Shown here: piece by piece, positions 15,258-23,677 of the stretch | Position numbering within the stretch: the first letter of the stretch is position 1 | How the letters are laid out: the number at the start of each line of letters is the position of its first letter | Assembly: GCA_963662895.1 (NCBI GenBank) | Contig: OY759982.1 | Location: 1,178,001 to 1,242,000, forward strand | Source: GWE2-42-39 sp963662895 | GTDB taxonomy: Bacteria > Bacteroidota > Bacteroidia > Bacteroidales > Prolixibacteraceae | Reading direction: 5' to 3' | DNA: 64,000 nt | The notes under the pieces: generated by a model | What the model saw: only the letters and a program-made list of their open reading frames with translations | The model's database searches: none | What the model was told of the DNA's origin: nothing | Made by a program: the position numbers and the translations under genes

Positions 15258-16727
15258 TCAATAGCCTGTATTTTGAGTTAATACATCCGGTTTTAAATTA
15301 ACCTCATCGGCAGGCAAAGGGAACAACTCCTCATAGTCTTCAATTGTTGCATCAGTAGTGCTGTAAGAATCCGGAAAGAAATTGTTAAGTGTTTCTTTCA
15401 GATAATCAATTCCCCTGTACGACAAATCGAACCATCGGTCGCCTTCCAAAAGAAATTCCAACTGTCGTTCATTGGCCAGTGCATCGTTCATCTGCTCCTG
15501 GGTATATCCTGAGGGTAACGGATCGAGCCCGGCCCTGCTTCTTACCTCATTTATATATGTATATGCATTGGATGTTTGATCATCTTGATTTAAAGCATCG
15601 GCATATATCAGTAAAACATCGGCATACCGAAATACAATAAAATCAGAAGCAGAATATCCTGCTGAAGTAGTTTCTAAATCTAAATACTTTTTGGTGTAAT
15701 AATACCTGATGACATCTGCGCCAACCGTGATATCAGCCGAATCTATTAAAGAACGCCGTTTATCCTCAAGAGAGAATTTAGCAAGGATAGAAGGTTCGAG
15801 GTTATATTCGCCATCTCCATTATCGCTTGATGTGACATTGGGGAGTATCCCTGATGAGAATTTTGGTAATGTCCAGGTAGTAAATGGACTTTCCTGACCA
15901 GATACCCTTTCATAATTAATTGCAAACAATGTTTCGTTATTGTTATATGGATCATCAGGATCATATAAATTAGCGATATCCTCTTCCAACTCCAGGCCAC
16001 TGTTGGTTATAACGTCAGCAAGGATAGTTATGGCATTTTCATAGTCTCCTTTTTGCAGATAAACTTTTCCCAGAAGGGCTTTTACAACAGTTGAGCTTGC
16101 CTTTCCTTTTGCTTCGACTGCCTGTTTCGACGTCCTCTCTGAGTCAATATCCATGGCATCTTCCAGATCATTAATTATAAAATTATAAATTTCATCAACA
16201 GAAGAACGGCCTACTTCATATATTTCGTTGAGGTCTGAAACTTCCTGTTCATATTTTGGGACACCACCGTAAATGCGGACAAGGTTAAAATAGGAGTATG
16301 CCCTGATAAATTTGGCTTCATCCGTAAATACCTTCTGGGTCGATTCAGATACTTCCGAGTCGACGATTCGTGTAATCACCAGATTCGCATAAGCAATTGA
16401 AGAATAACATGCTCCCCAAAAATTTTCGATTGTGGAGGAACTGGTCGGCACATTGCAATGGTCGAAATAATAAAGGTCGCTTGTCGCATTATAACTATGC
16501 AGGAAAGCATTATCTGTCATCTCGTCATTAAATGTTAACAAATCTTCGACTTGATCTTTTAATGAATAATAACAAGCATTTAATGCCGCCTGAAAATCAT
16601 CTTCAGTGGTATAAAACTTATCATAGCTCAATGTTTCCGGATCTGTCCGGTCAAGGAAATTATCATCGCAACCGGTGAAGACAAATACCAGAAGTATAAT
16701 TATTAAATATCGGTTAATGTATTTCAT
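15258..16727 (-). CDS. SusD/RagB-family glycan-binding lipoprotein
   Basis: A 489-residue outer-membrane surface lipoprotein that partners the SusC protein encoded 21 bases upstream. The lipobox is FTGCDDNF. The SusD N-terminal block FLDRTDPETLSYDKFYTTEDDFQAALNACY follows, the central TPR-like helices contain FIRAYSYFNLVRIYGGVP, and the C-terminal RagB block contains RYADVLLIYADALN and NERQLEFLLEGDRWFDL. Length is typical. It would bind the oligosaccharide and act as the lid of the import channel. Confidence 0.93.
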   Translation of the reverse strand: MKYINRYLIIILLVFVFTGCDDNFLDRTDPETLSYDKFYTTEDDFQAALNACYYSLKDQVEDLLTFNDEMTDNAFLHSYNATSDLYYFDHCNVPTSSSTIENFWGACYSSIAYANLVITRIVDSEVSESTQKVFTDEAKFIRAYSYFNLVRIYGGVPKYEQEVSDLNEIYEVGRSSVDEIYNFIINDLEDAMDIDSERTSKQAVEAKGKASSTVVKALLGKVYLQKGDYENAITILADVITNSGLELEEDIANLYDPDDPYNNNETLFAINYERVSGQESPFTTWTLPKFSSGILPNVTSSDNGDGEYNLEPSILAKFSLEDKRRSLIDSADITVGADVIRYYYTKKYLDLETTSAGYSASDFIVFRYADVLLIYADALNQDDQTSNAYTYINEVRSRAGLDPLPSGYTQEQMNDALANERQLEFLLEGDRWFDLSYRGIDYLKETLNNFFPDSYSTTDATIEDYEELFPLPADEVNLKPDVLTQNTGY

Positions 16728-16748
16728 AACTGTGTTTTTTTTGATGGA

Positions 16749-19700
16749 TTAAAAAGTAAGATTAACGCCAACTGTGTAAATTCTGGACAAAGGATATTCA
16801 CCTACATCGACACCAAACTGGGCAGTTCCTGCTTCCCCGTTATACGAATTCGCTTGTGGATTGTATAGAGGATAGTCGGTAAAAGTATGTAAGTTTTGTA
16901 CTCCTATTGAGAACCGCAGGTCATTAACCATTAATTTACTGCACAACCTTTCCGGCAGGTTATAACCTAAAACTACATTTTTAATGCGCGTATAAGAAGC
17001 GTCATATATAAAATAGGACATATTCCAATGGCGGGCACCTGTAACTGTTGTTGAAGCATAAGCCATGTGGTGGCCTATCTCCCCTTGCCGGTAGCGGTCG
17101 TCATAAAATGCCTGAAGGGTATTTTCGGCTGTACGCATTAATGCCGCCTGGCGAAGACATGAAACAACTTTCGATGCGCCATGATTTCCGTCAAGGACAA
17201 CTGTAAGGTCGATGTTTTTGAATTTCAAAGTGCTTGTCAAACCATAAGTAAAATCAGGAAGGACATGGCCCATTGGCTGAAGGTCATCTGTATTAATCTG
17301 CCCGTCTTCGTAGTAATCTTCAATCATCACATCACCGATAAGTGCATTGTTGGCCCGGGGATAACTGTCAAGCTGTTCCTGTGTTTCGAAATTGCCGAGT
17401 ACTTTGTATGAATAGATTTCAAACATAGGGTGTCCTTCAATAATACGGATAGCTGAACCAAAACCGGAGGCTGATGTCCCTGCACTATATTGTATCTCCC
17501 CGGTAGATGTAAATACATCTGACACCTTGTTTTTTATTTTAGTAAATGTAAGGTTCGTTGTCCATGTTAAATCGTGTGTCTTTACATTAACTGTATTCAG
17601 TGCTATTTCAACCCCTTTGTTTGTCATGTTCCCGATATTATCAAAAAGGGAAGATGTAATGCCGTTTTCCAACGGTAAACTTCGGTAAAGCAGCATATCT
17701 TTTGTTTTTCTGACAAAATAATCGGCGGAAAGGTTTATCCTGTTGTCAAACATACTTGCGTCAGTTCCGATATTAATTTGGGTGTTGGTCTCCCATTTCA
17801 ATTTATTATTTTCGATAGTTGACGGAATTAATGCCTTCCCTGTCCCGGAACTCCCGGAATCTGTACTTCCATAAGTGTAAAGGCTACTGTAATCCACGGT
17901 TCCCTGCCATGCATAATTTCCAAACTGGTCGTTCCCCGACACACCGTAGCTTGTTCTTAGCTTTAGCTCGTTAACCCATTTGACATTTTTCATAAACGGC
18001 TCCTGAGAAATACGCCATGCCCCTGATATGGCAGGGAAAAAACCCCAACGTTCTTCAGTCGCAAACTTTGAAGAACCATCGCGGCGAAGCGAAGCCATAA
18101 CCATATATTTATCTTTGTAAGAATAGTTTATCCTTGAAAAAAACGATTCAAAAGCATTTTCGTCATAACTGCCGTCACCTAATACCAATGCTGCCCCGTA
18201 AATATTGGGCTGATAATAGTTATCATAAGCATCGATCGGGTCTGATGCATTGGATGTTCCCCTGTCATTTTCATCTGATTCTGCTGAGGTAACTTTTGTC
18301 TCGTTATATTGTTTGCTATAACCAAGAATGACATTAAAATAATGATCATTGGCAAATGTCCGTTTGTAATCAATATAAGCATCGGCGGTATAAGAGCTTG
18401 TCATCCCATTTGACTGACCTGATTTTATATTTTCATATATCGGGTTTGAAAAATTGGCATAAGGGCTGTTATTGCCTGCCAGATAAGGGCTAACATACCA
18501 CTCCCTGTAATAAGAATAAGAGGTGCCGCTGATGCTTGTATTAAGGCTTAGTCCTTTCAACAGTTCATAATTCAGGTACAGCCGTCCCATGATACTGTTT
18601 TTGGAATAAGTGTCATGAGTCTCTTTAAGATTGCAAACCGGGTTGGCATATCCTTTGGTAAAATAATCTGCAAACTCACCCTGCATATACTGTCCGTAAT
18701 CCCCATCATCTGTGTATACAGGTATAATTGGAGCAAACCATAATGCCTGTTGTATTATGCCCCCTGAAATACCATAACCCCCTGAGCCATGTCCAAATCC
18801 TGACATCGACTTATTAACTCTTTCTTTTGTATGTGATGCATTATAGGTAAGCCCTGCTGTTAATTTCGGATTTAATTTTATATCAAAGTTCCCATTTGAT
18901 GAAAAATTTTTGGAATAAGTAGTTAGAACAATTCCTTCGTTGTCTAGATAGTTAGCTGCGATATAATATTGAACCTTTCCGCTACTTCCGGTAGCTGATA
19001 TTTGATAATTTTGGTATGGAGACGTCCTGAATATCTCGTCCTGCCAATTTGTATTAGCAAACTCAGAGGCATCACGATTGTAAAAATCAGGCAAATCGAT
19101 CCCATCATTATTATATGCTTCTTTTACAAGCGACAGCCATTGGTCACGATCCAGTACATCAACTTTTTTGGTTACTTCTTGTATCCCGTAGGTTACATTA
19201 AAGTCAAACTTTGCCTTCCCTGATTTTCCTTTTTTCGTAGTAACAAGGATAACCCCATTACCTGCCCGGGAACCATAAATAGCACCGGCAGCGGCATCTT
19301 TTAGAATATCAACACTTTCTATCGATTTGGGATTTAAGGCTCCAAATTGTGTTGCATTGGCCATCATCCCGTCAATTACATATAATGGTTCACTTCCGGC
19401 ATTAATTGAACCATACCCCCTGATCCTGATTACAGGAGAAGATCCCGGTGTGCCGACACCGTTTTCTGCCAATACCCCTGAAATTTGACCCGAAAAAGCA
19501 TCGGCAATATTGGTAATAGGCAATTCTTCCATCTGGTCGGCTTTAAATTTTGCAACTGATGTGGTAAGTTTCTTTTTACTTTCTGTTCCATACCCAATTG
19601 CAACAACCTCTTCAATACCCACCGTTTCTTCCTGCATTACCACATCAATTGTTGTTTTACCTGCAACAGGAATTTCCTGTGTTTTCATTCCTACAAAAGA

Positions 19701-20243
19701 AAAAACAAGCGTTGCATCGCTGGGAACTTTATTCATAACATAATTCCCGTCTGTATCAGTAATCATTCCGTCCGTAGTTTCTTTTACCACCACGGTTACT
19801 CCCGGGAGCGGTACGCCGGACGAGTCGGTTACTTTTCCCCGGACTTCTTTTTCCTGCCCCGATTGCGGGAGGCCAAGACGATTCAGGCTGGTCAGGATAA
19901 TTTGTCTGTCTTTAATGACATATTTTACTTCCGACTGTCCGAAAAGCTGGTTAAGTATTGTGTCGATACTTTCATTTTCCGCATTCAGCGATACTTTCCG
20001 GTTTACATCGACCAGATCCTGGTTATACAAAAAGTAGAAATCAGAACGTTCCTCAATCTCGTTGAGTACATCCGATAAACTCACATTGGTTAATTTAATG
20101 GAGATACTTTGCTGCGAATAACTGTTTATCGCAGAAACCTGGATAATCCCCAACATCAAGAAGAAAACTGTAGCCCGCATAAGCAATAACGTTTTTTTTA
20201 GGGTAAACCAATGGCTTACCCTCCTTTTTTGATTTTTTTTCAT
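16749..20243 (-). CDS. SusC/RagA-family TonB-dependent receptor with STN domain
   Basis: A 1164-residue outer-membrane importer. After a long signal region (about residues 1-45) comes a secretin/TonB N-terminal (STN) domain beginning ISIKLTNVSLSDVLNEIEE. A carboxypeptidase-like domain follows (VRGKVTDSSGVPLPGVTVVVK, about 134-215), then the plug (about 220-350, with the NGVILVTTKKGKSGKAK motif), and the beta barrel ending in VGVNLTF. The STN domain signals that import is coupled to the FecR/sigma pair encoded upstream on the same strand. Confidence 0.95.
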   Translation of the reverse strand: MKKNQKRRVSHWFTLKKTLLLMRATVFFLMLGIIQVSAINSYSQQSISIKLTNVSLSDVLNEIEERSDFYFLYNQDLVDVNRKVSLNAENESIDTILNQLFGQSEVKYVIKDRQIILTSLNRLGLPQSGQEKEVRGKVTDSSGVPLPGVTVVVKETTDGMITDTDGNYVMNKVPSDATLVFSFVGMKTQEIPVAGKTTIDVVMQEETVGIEEVVAIGYGTESKKKLTTSVAKFKADQMEELPITNIADAFSGQISGVLAENGVGTPGSSPVIRIRGYGSINAGSEPLYVIDGMMANATQFGALNPKSIESVDILKDAAAGAIYGSRAGNGVILVTTKKGKSGKAKFDFNVTYGIQEVTKKVDVLDRDQWLSLVKEAYNNDGIDLPDFYNRDASEFANTNWQDEIFRTSPYQNYQISATGSSGKVQYYIAANYLDNEGIVLTTYSKNFSSNGNFDIKLNPKLTAGLTYNASHTKERVNKSMSGFGHGSGGYGISGGIIQQALWFAPIIPVYTDDGDYGQYMQGEFADYFTKGYANPVCNLKETHDTYSKNSIMGRLYLNYELLKGLSLNTSISGTSYSYYREWYVSPYLAGNNSPYANFSNPIYENIKSGQSNGMTSSYTADAYIDYKRTFANDHYFNVILGYSKQYNETKVTSAESDENDRGTSNASDPIDAYDNYYQPNIYGAALVLGDGSYDENAFESFFSRINYSYKDKYMVMASLRRDGSSKFATEERWGFFPAISGAWRISQEPFMKNVKWVNELKLRTSYGVSGNDQFGNYAWQGTVDYSSLYTYGSTDSGSSGTGKALIPSTIENNKLKWETNTQINIGTDASMFDNRINLSADYFVRKTKDMLLYRSLPLENGITSSLFDNIGNMTNKGVEIALNTVNVKTHDLTWTTNLTFTKIKNKVSDVFTSTGEIQYSAGTSASGFGSAIRIIEGHPMFEIYSYKVLGNFETQEQLDSYPRANNALIGDVMIEDYYEDGQINTDDLQPMGHVLPDFTYGLTSTLKFKNIDLTVVLDGNHGASKVVSCLRQAALMRTAENTLQAFYDDRYRQGEIGHHMAYASTTVTGARHWNMSYFIYDASYTRIKNVVLGYNLPERLCSKLMVNDLRFSIGVQNLHTFTDYPLYNPQANSYNGEAGTAQFGVDVGEYPLSRIYTVGVNLTF

Positions 20244-20296
20244 AAATTTACGTTTGTAGAGTTACTAATAAATTTGCTGTTAGGCTCTGCACCTTG

Positions 20297-20325
20297 TCAG
20301 GGAAGCGGTACCAGCGCTTTCCTGA
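20297..20325 (-). promoter_or_regulatory. Hairpin in the fecR-susC intergenic region
   Basis: TCAGGGAAGCG pairs with CGCTTTCCTGA (one mismatch) around a short loop. It starts within the 93-base gap between the fecR-type gene and susC, in the same place as hairpins in front of the other two susC genes of this window. It is probably an attenuator or RNA-stability element. Confidence 0.5.
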
Positions 20326-20336
20326 TTGTTTTTGAG

Positions 20337-21353
20337 CTATTTTTTTTCAATAATTATTTTTTTCCGTTTATATATTCCGTTTTCATCTGTTACCCGTTTT
20401 TCAACACGATATTTCATAGGTGTTGTGATGGCAATCATTCGCAGTATTTCTTCCACCTGCTCATCTTTGAACGTGGCTTTGAATTTATACTCCTGCAATT
20501 GTTTGTCCCGTATTTCAAAATCGACATTGTACCAGCGGCCCAGTTTTTTCGTGACTACCGACAATGGTTCGCCCCGGAACCGGAGGATGCCCCGTGTCCA
20601 TAAAATCTGATTGGCAGCATCAACATTGCTAACTACGGCCGATTTTTTGTGCACATCGTAATCGAGCCGTTCATTGGGTTTCATAAGGTAAACCGGTTTT
20701 TCTTCCGTATTTAAGACCTGTACGCTTCCCTTCGCCAGTATTACCCTGATTGCCGGGTCATCATGATAGGCCGAGACATCGAATGAGGTACCAAGTACCT
20801 GGATGGTCAGCCCTGAAGTTTTTACCCTGAATTTTTCCCCGTTTTGATGTACCACACTGAAAAAGGCCTCGCCTTTAAGCTGAACTTCCCTGGTTTTGCT
20901 AAACTGCGCCGGATAGCTCAGTTCCGAACCACTGTTGAGCCAACCTTTCGATCCATCGGGCAAAACAAATTCGGTACGTGCCCCGTCTGCCGAATGAATC
21001 GTTAGTGAAGCCATTTGTCCGTCCTGAACGGGAAGTACCCCCCAAATAGCGATTCCCAGTAACAGCGGGATAAATAAAACCGCGGCAACTTTCTGATAGA
21101 TACTGAATACTGACCATTTTTTTGTCACCAGGCTGAATGAAATTTGCTCCTTCAATCTGTCAAGCAAATTAATTAACCTTGAATTTAATTTCTGATTGAA
21201 AGATATTTTATTCCAATGCTGACGGAGTAATTCCTGCAACTCAACATTTTCTTCTTCAGCAAACCATTCCCGTACTTTTTTATATTCTGTCCGGCTGAAT
21301 TTATTTTCTGCAAAACGGCGGAGGATATTTTTATCAACTGTATTGGTTTTCAT
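20337..21353 (-). CDS. FecR-family anti-sigma factor
   Basis: A 338-residue single-pass inner-membrane regulator that holds an ECF sigma factor until the STN domain of SusC signals. The cytoplasmic N-terminal part reads RRFAENKFSRTEYKKVREWFAEE. A membrane segment near residues 92-108 (VAAVLFIPLLLGIAIW) follows, then the periplasmic FecR domain with FVLPDGSKGWLNSGSEL. The C-terminal secretin-like part has GILRFRGEPLSVVTKKLGRWYNVDFE. I chose the ATG at 21353 because the longer frame starts at a TTG. It sits between its sigma gene and susC. Confidence 0.92.
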   Translation of the reverse strand: MKTNTVDKNILRRFAENKFSRTEYKKVREWFAEEENVELQELLRQHWNKISFNQKLNSRLINLLDRLKEQISFSLVTKKWSVFSIYQKVAAVLFIPLLLGIAIWGVLPVQDGQMASLTIHSADGARTEFVLPDGSKGWLNSGSELSYPAQFSKTREVQLKGEAFFSVVHQNGEKFRVKTSGLTIQVLGTSFDVSAYHDDPAIRVILAKGSVQVLNTEEKPVYLMKPNERLDYDVHKKSAVVSNVDAANQILWTRGILRFRGEPLSVVTKKLGRWYNVDFEIRDKQLQEYKFKATFKDEQVEEILRMIAITTPMKYRVEKRVTDENGIYKRKKIIIEKK

Positions 21354-21460
21354 GCAAAACGTGTTCAAAAGCTGTTTGAAGTTTTTGCATGTTATATCCC
21401 GTTTTTTTTAAAACCCCTATTGGAAATTTTAATTTTTTCTGAAAAATCTTTGGGCTGGTT

Positions 21461-22072
21461 CTATTTTTCGAGAAAAAGAGCAAAGAAAAGCAAGCCGCCC
21501 GGAAGTTCATCTTCAAATTTTTTCTTCAGGAATCGCATGGCTTCTGTAATCTGGTTTTCGATGGTTTTAACTGAAACCCCCAGCTCTTCTGCAATTTGTT
21601 TCACCGGCTTTCCCTTTTGTTTGCGTTGAAGAAAAATTTCTTTCCGCCGTTCGGGCATCTCATTAATGAATTTTTCAAGTTTATCAAGTACAAGCTGGTA
21701 ATTATTTTCATAGTCAACCGAATCCTGACCGGCATCCAGTTTGTCTGTTAAATCGAGTTTATACTGGTTGTCCCTTGCTTTCCGGTTAAACGATTTTTTT
21801 ATGGAATTAAATGCAATTGTGAATAAATACGACTGAAACGAAGTATCGTTTTTTAGTGCCGTCCGTTTGTCCCAGACTTTTAAAAACACCTCCTGTACCA
21901 TTTCTTCTGCCTCGGTTTCATTCTTCAGGTACGAAAGTGAAAAGACAAACAGTTTTTGTGCATACCGTCTGAAGAGTTTTTCGAATGCCCTGTGGTTGCC
22001 CTGTTGCAATGAACTTACCAGGGGCGAATCAATATCTGTTTGTGATGTTTTCAAAAGTTCTGATTTGATCAT
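21461..22072 (-). CDS. ECF RNA polymerase sigma-70 factor (SusC/FecR-linked)
   Basis: About 203 residues with the start placed at the ATG at 22072; the open frame runs 45 bases further but begins with a hydrophobic, Cys-containing stretch unlike this family. Region 2 contains AFEKLFRRYAQKLFVFSLSYLKNETEAEEMVQEVFLKVWDK. Region 4 contains LPERRKEIF-like MPERRKEIFLQRKQKGKPVKQIAEELGVSVKTIENQI. It is followed by fecR, susC and susD on the same strand, so its probable targets are that operon. Confidence 0.93.
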   Translation of the reverse strand: MIKSELLKTSQTDIDSPLVSSLQQGNHRAFEKLFRRYAQKLFVFSLSYLKNETEAEEMVQEVFLKVWDKRTALKNDTSFQSYLFTIAFNSIKKSFNRKARDNQYKLDLTDKLDAGQDSVDYENNYQLVLDKLEKFINEMPERRKEIFLQRKQKGKPVKQIAEELGVSVKTIENQITEAMRFLKKKFEDELPGGLLFFALFLEK

Positions 22073-22293
22073 GTAAAGAAATAAAAAAATCAGGGAATTA
22101 CACACCGCACAAGCCACTGATTACAGCGCATAAGTTATTGATTGAAACGACATGCCCCACTATGTCCTAAACTCCGTAGGAATGGTAAATGATTTTGCAT
22201 GGGAGTGGGGGAGTGTGTCGTTCCTGTCGGAACTTAGGTTGGTCTATGAAAACGGTGCGAAAGGAACCGTTCTTTTTTTAGAGAACGGTTTCT

Positions 22294-22761
22294 TTAAAGA
22301 GCACTCTTTTCTGCTTTCATACTGGTCGAAAGTGTTGTTTGTGAATAGCCGTAAGGAAGCCATCCCAGGGCATGCGACCATAACACCAGTCCAAACTGTT
22401 CGGCAGGTTCTAGTTCTTTGGTTTCGCTTATCACCCTTGCTAATGTTTCTGCGCTGGCTGAATTTTCCTCGTCGTAGTCCTTCAGCAATACTTCCCCTCC
22501 ATCATGAGTTATTTTTAATAATCGGGGAGCCTCCTCTTCACGATCAAGATACACTACAGTGGTGCCGCTACTTTTCTTAGCCCCGGCTTTCAACTGTTCC
22601 AGCGAGTAATCCACCTCACTGTCCATGTATTTGTCGGCGGCCATATAGACCAGTACCGTGGCAGAGACAGAATCCGGCAGTTCATTATTATCATCGCTGC
22701 ATCCTATCGGGATTAACGAAGCTGTGAAAAGCAACAGACAAGTATATTTAAACTTGATCAT
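22294..22761 (-). pseudogene. Clostripain-like (C11) peptidase, N-terminal fragment
   Basis: A 155-residue lipoprotein fragment with lipobox IGCSDDNN and the C11 start SATVLVYMAADKYMDSEVDYSLEQLK. It continues through VVYLDREEEAPRLLKITHDGG and the His-containing catalytic motif VLWSHALGWLP. The frame then stops within about 20 residues. Full-length relatives continue for 200 or more residues and carry the catalytic Cys in a DACFM-like motif, which I do not find in the next 170 bases in any frame. It is therefore a dead remnant unless the cut form has another use. Confidence 0.72.
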
Positions 22762-22843
22762 TTTGAGATTGGTTCATGGAACGAAAAGGTAAAGTCAGAG
22801 AATAATTTACTCTCTGTATATCAACCGGGCCATTAAGGTAAAA

Positions 22844-23350
22844 TTACGTTTGTGTTAAATTTAAATAATATTTTTTGGCTGCCTGTAACAAAAAACGGTA
22901 CATGAAAACGCCAGTGAGAATAGAAAATATGAACCATACTGCAATTCCTCCTGCAACCGATTCACACCAATAACAAAAGTAATCCCATCCATCAGCGGTT
23001 AGCAATTGCTTTAATGATACAACAGATAATAAGTCCTTCCGGGTAAAAAACAATATTTTCCCGACTTTCAAAAAAGGATAAATCGATATGAGTTGAAGGG
23101 GGAAAACAGAAAAGTTCACTGCCTGAATGATTAGCGGATTCAACCGGAACAGGAAAGTCGCCAGCAGGCACAACAGGGTTGTAAGACCAACAATCGGAAA
23201 TAAGCCCAGGTAAAAACCGACAGTAATTGAGAGTACGGCCTTCCGGGGCGAAGAAACTCCCTTCAACCAACTTTTCAAACTGGTTAAATTTCGCTTCAAC
23301 CGCCTTACCGGTATATTATCTTCCGTCATTTTTTTAATTCTTCTGATCAA
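22844..23350 (-). CDS. DUF2062 family membrane protein
   Basis: A 168-residue protein with two or three membrane spans. The family core is visible as SPRKAVLSITVGFYLGLFPIVGLTTLLCLLATFLFRLN (about 35-72) and QAVNFSVFPLQLISIYPFLKVGKILF (about 77-102). A C-terminal helix (about 130-155) follows. DUF2062 proteins are often encoded near glycosyltransferase genes but have no established role. An in-frame ATG seven codons later is an alternative start. It shows no link to its neighbours. Confidence 0.8.
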   Translation of the reverse strand: MIRRIKKMTEDNIPVRRLKRNLTSLKSWLKGVSSPRKAVLSITVGFYLGLFPIVGLTTLLCLLATFLFRLNPLIIQAVNFSVFPLQLISIYPFLKVGKILFFTRKDLLSVVSLKQLLTADGWDYFCYWCESVAGGIAVWFIFSILTGVFMYRFLLQAAKKYYLNLTQT

Positions 23351-23677
23351 AGTTAAGTTGATTTCAAAAATGACAGGTTAAGAGTTGATTAAGATTACTA
23401 TAGGCTATTGTAAAGTCTCAATGTTCACCATTCACCGACAACAGAGAACCGACAATTTGACCACTGCATTCCATTGATTTTTTTTGTGTACAAAATTGAA
23501 GATTTCAATACAAGTAACGTTGAATTATGGTTTTTAATTATATCCACTGGAACCCGAAAAACGAAAATGAGTTTGCGGCATCCGGTGCAGGTATAACTAT
23601 TGTTGCTTTTTATTGGTCAATAATTTTTTGAAAAAAATAACTCCGGGCTTAGGTTGGATTAAGCCCGGAGTCAGTTA
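23351..23677. other. Gene-poor stretch with one tiny open frame
   Basis: This 327-base gap contains the operon terminator at its lower-numbered edge of the next operon and one 34-codon plus-strand frame (23527-23631) starting MVFNYIHWNP. That start faintly recalls the N-terminus of prolipoprotein diacylglyceryl transferase. It is too short and diverged to call, and nothing downstream continues it. Nothing else was recognised. Confidence 0.45.
23630..23670 (-). terminator. Strong terminator of the riboswitch-led operon
   Basis: An 11-bp G+C-rich stem (CTCCGGGCTTA / TAAGCCCGGAG) with an 8-base loop is followed on the minus strand by a T-rich tract. It lies eight bases after the last leucine-rich-repeat gene and marks the end of the operon that begins at the cobalamin riboswitch. 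Confidence 0.9.

Noticed and set aside
22155..22235. Short inverted TCCGTAGGA / TCCTGTCGGA motifs near the sigma gene
   Set aside because: They resemble dispersed intergenic repeats I associate with Bacteroidota, but with one partial copy I cannot define a unit or ends.
23527..23631. Remnant of lgt (prolipoprotein diacylglyceryl transferase) N-terminus
   Set aside because: Only the first ten residues recall the family; the frame ends after 34 codons and nothing continues it. Too weak to call.
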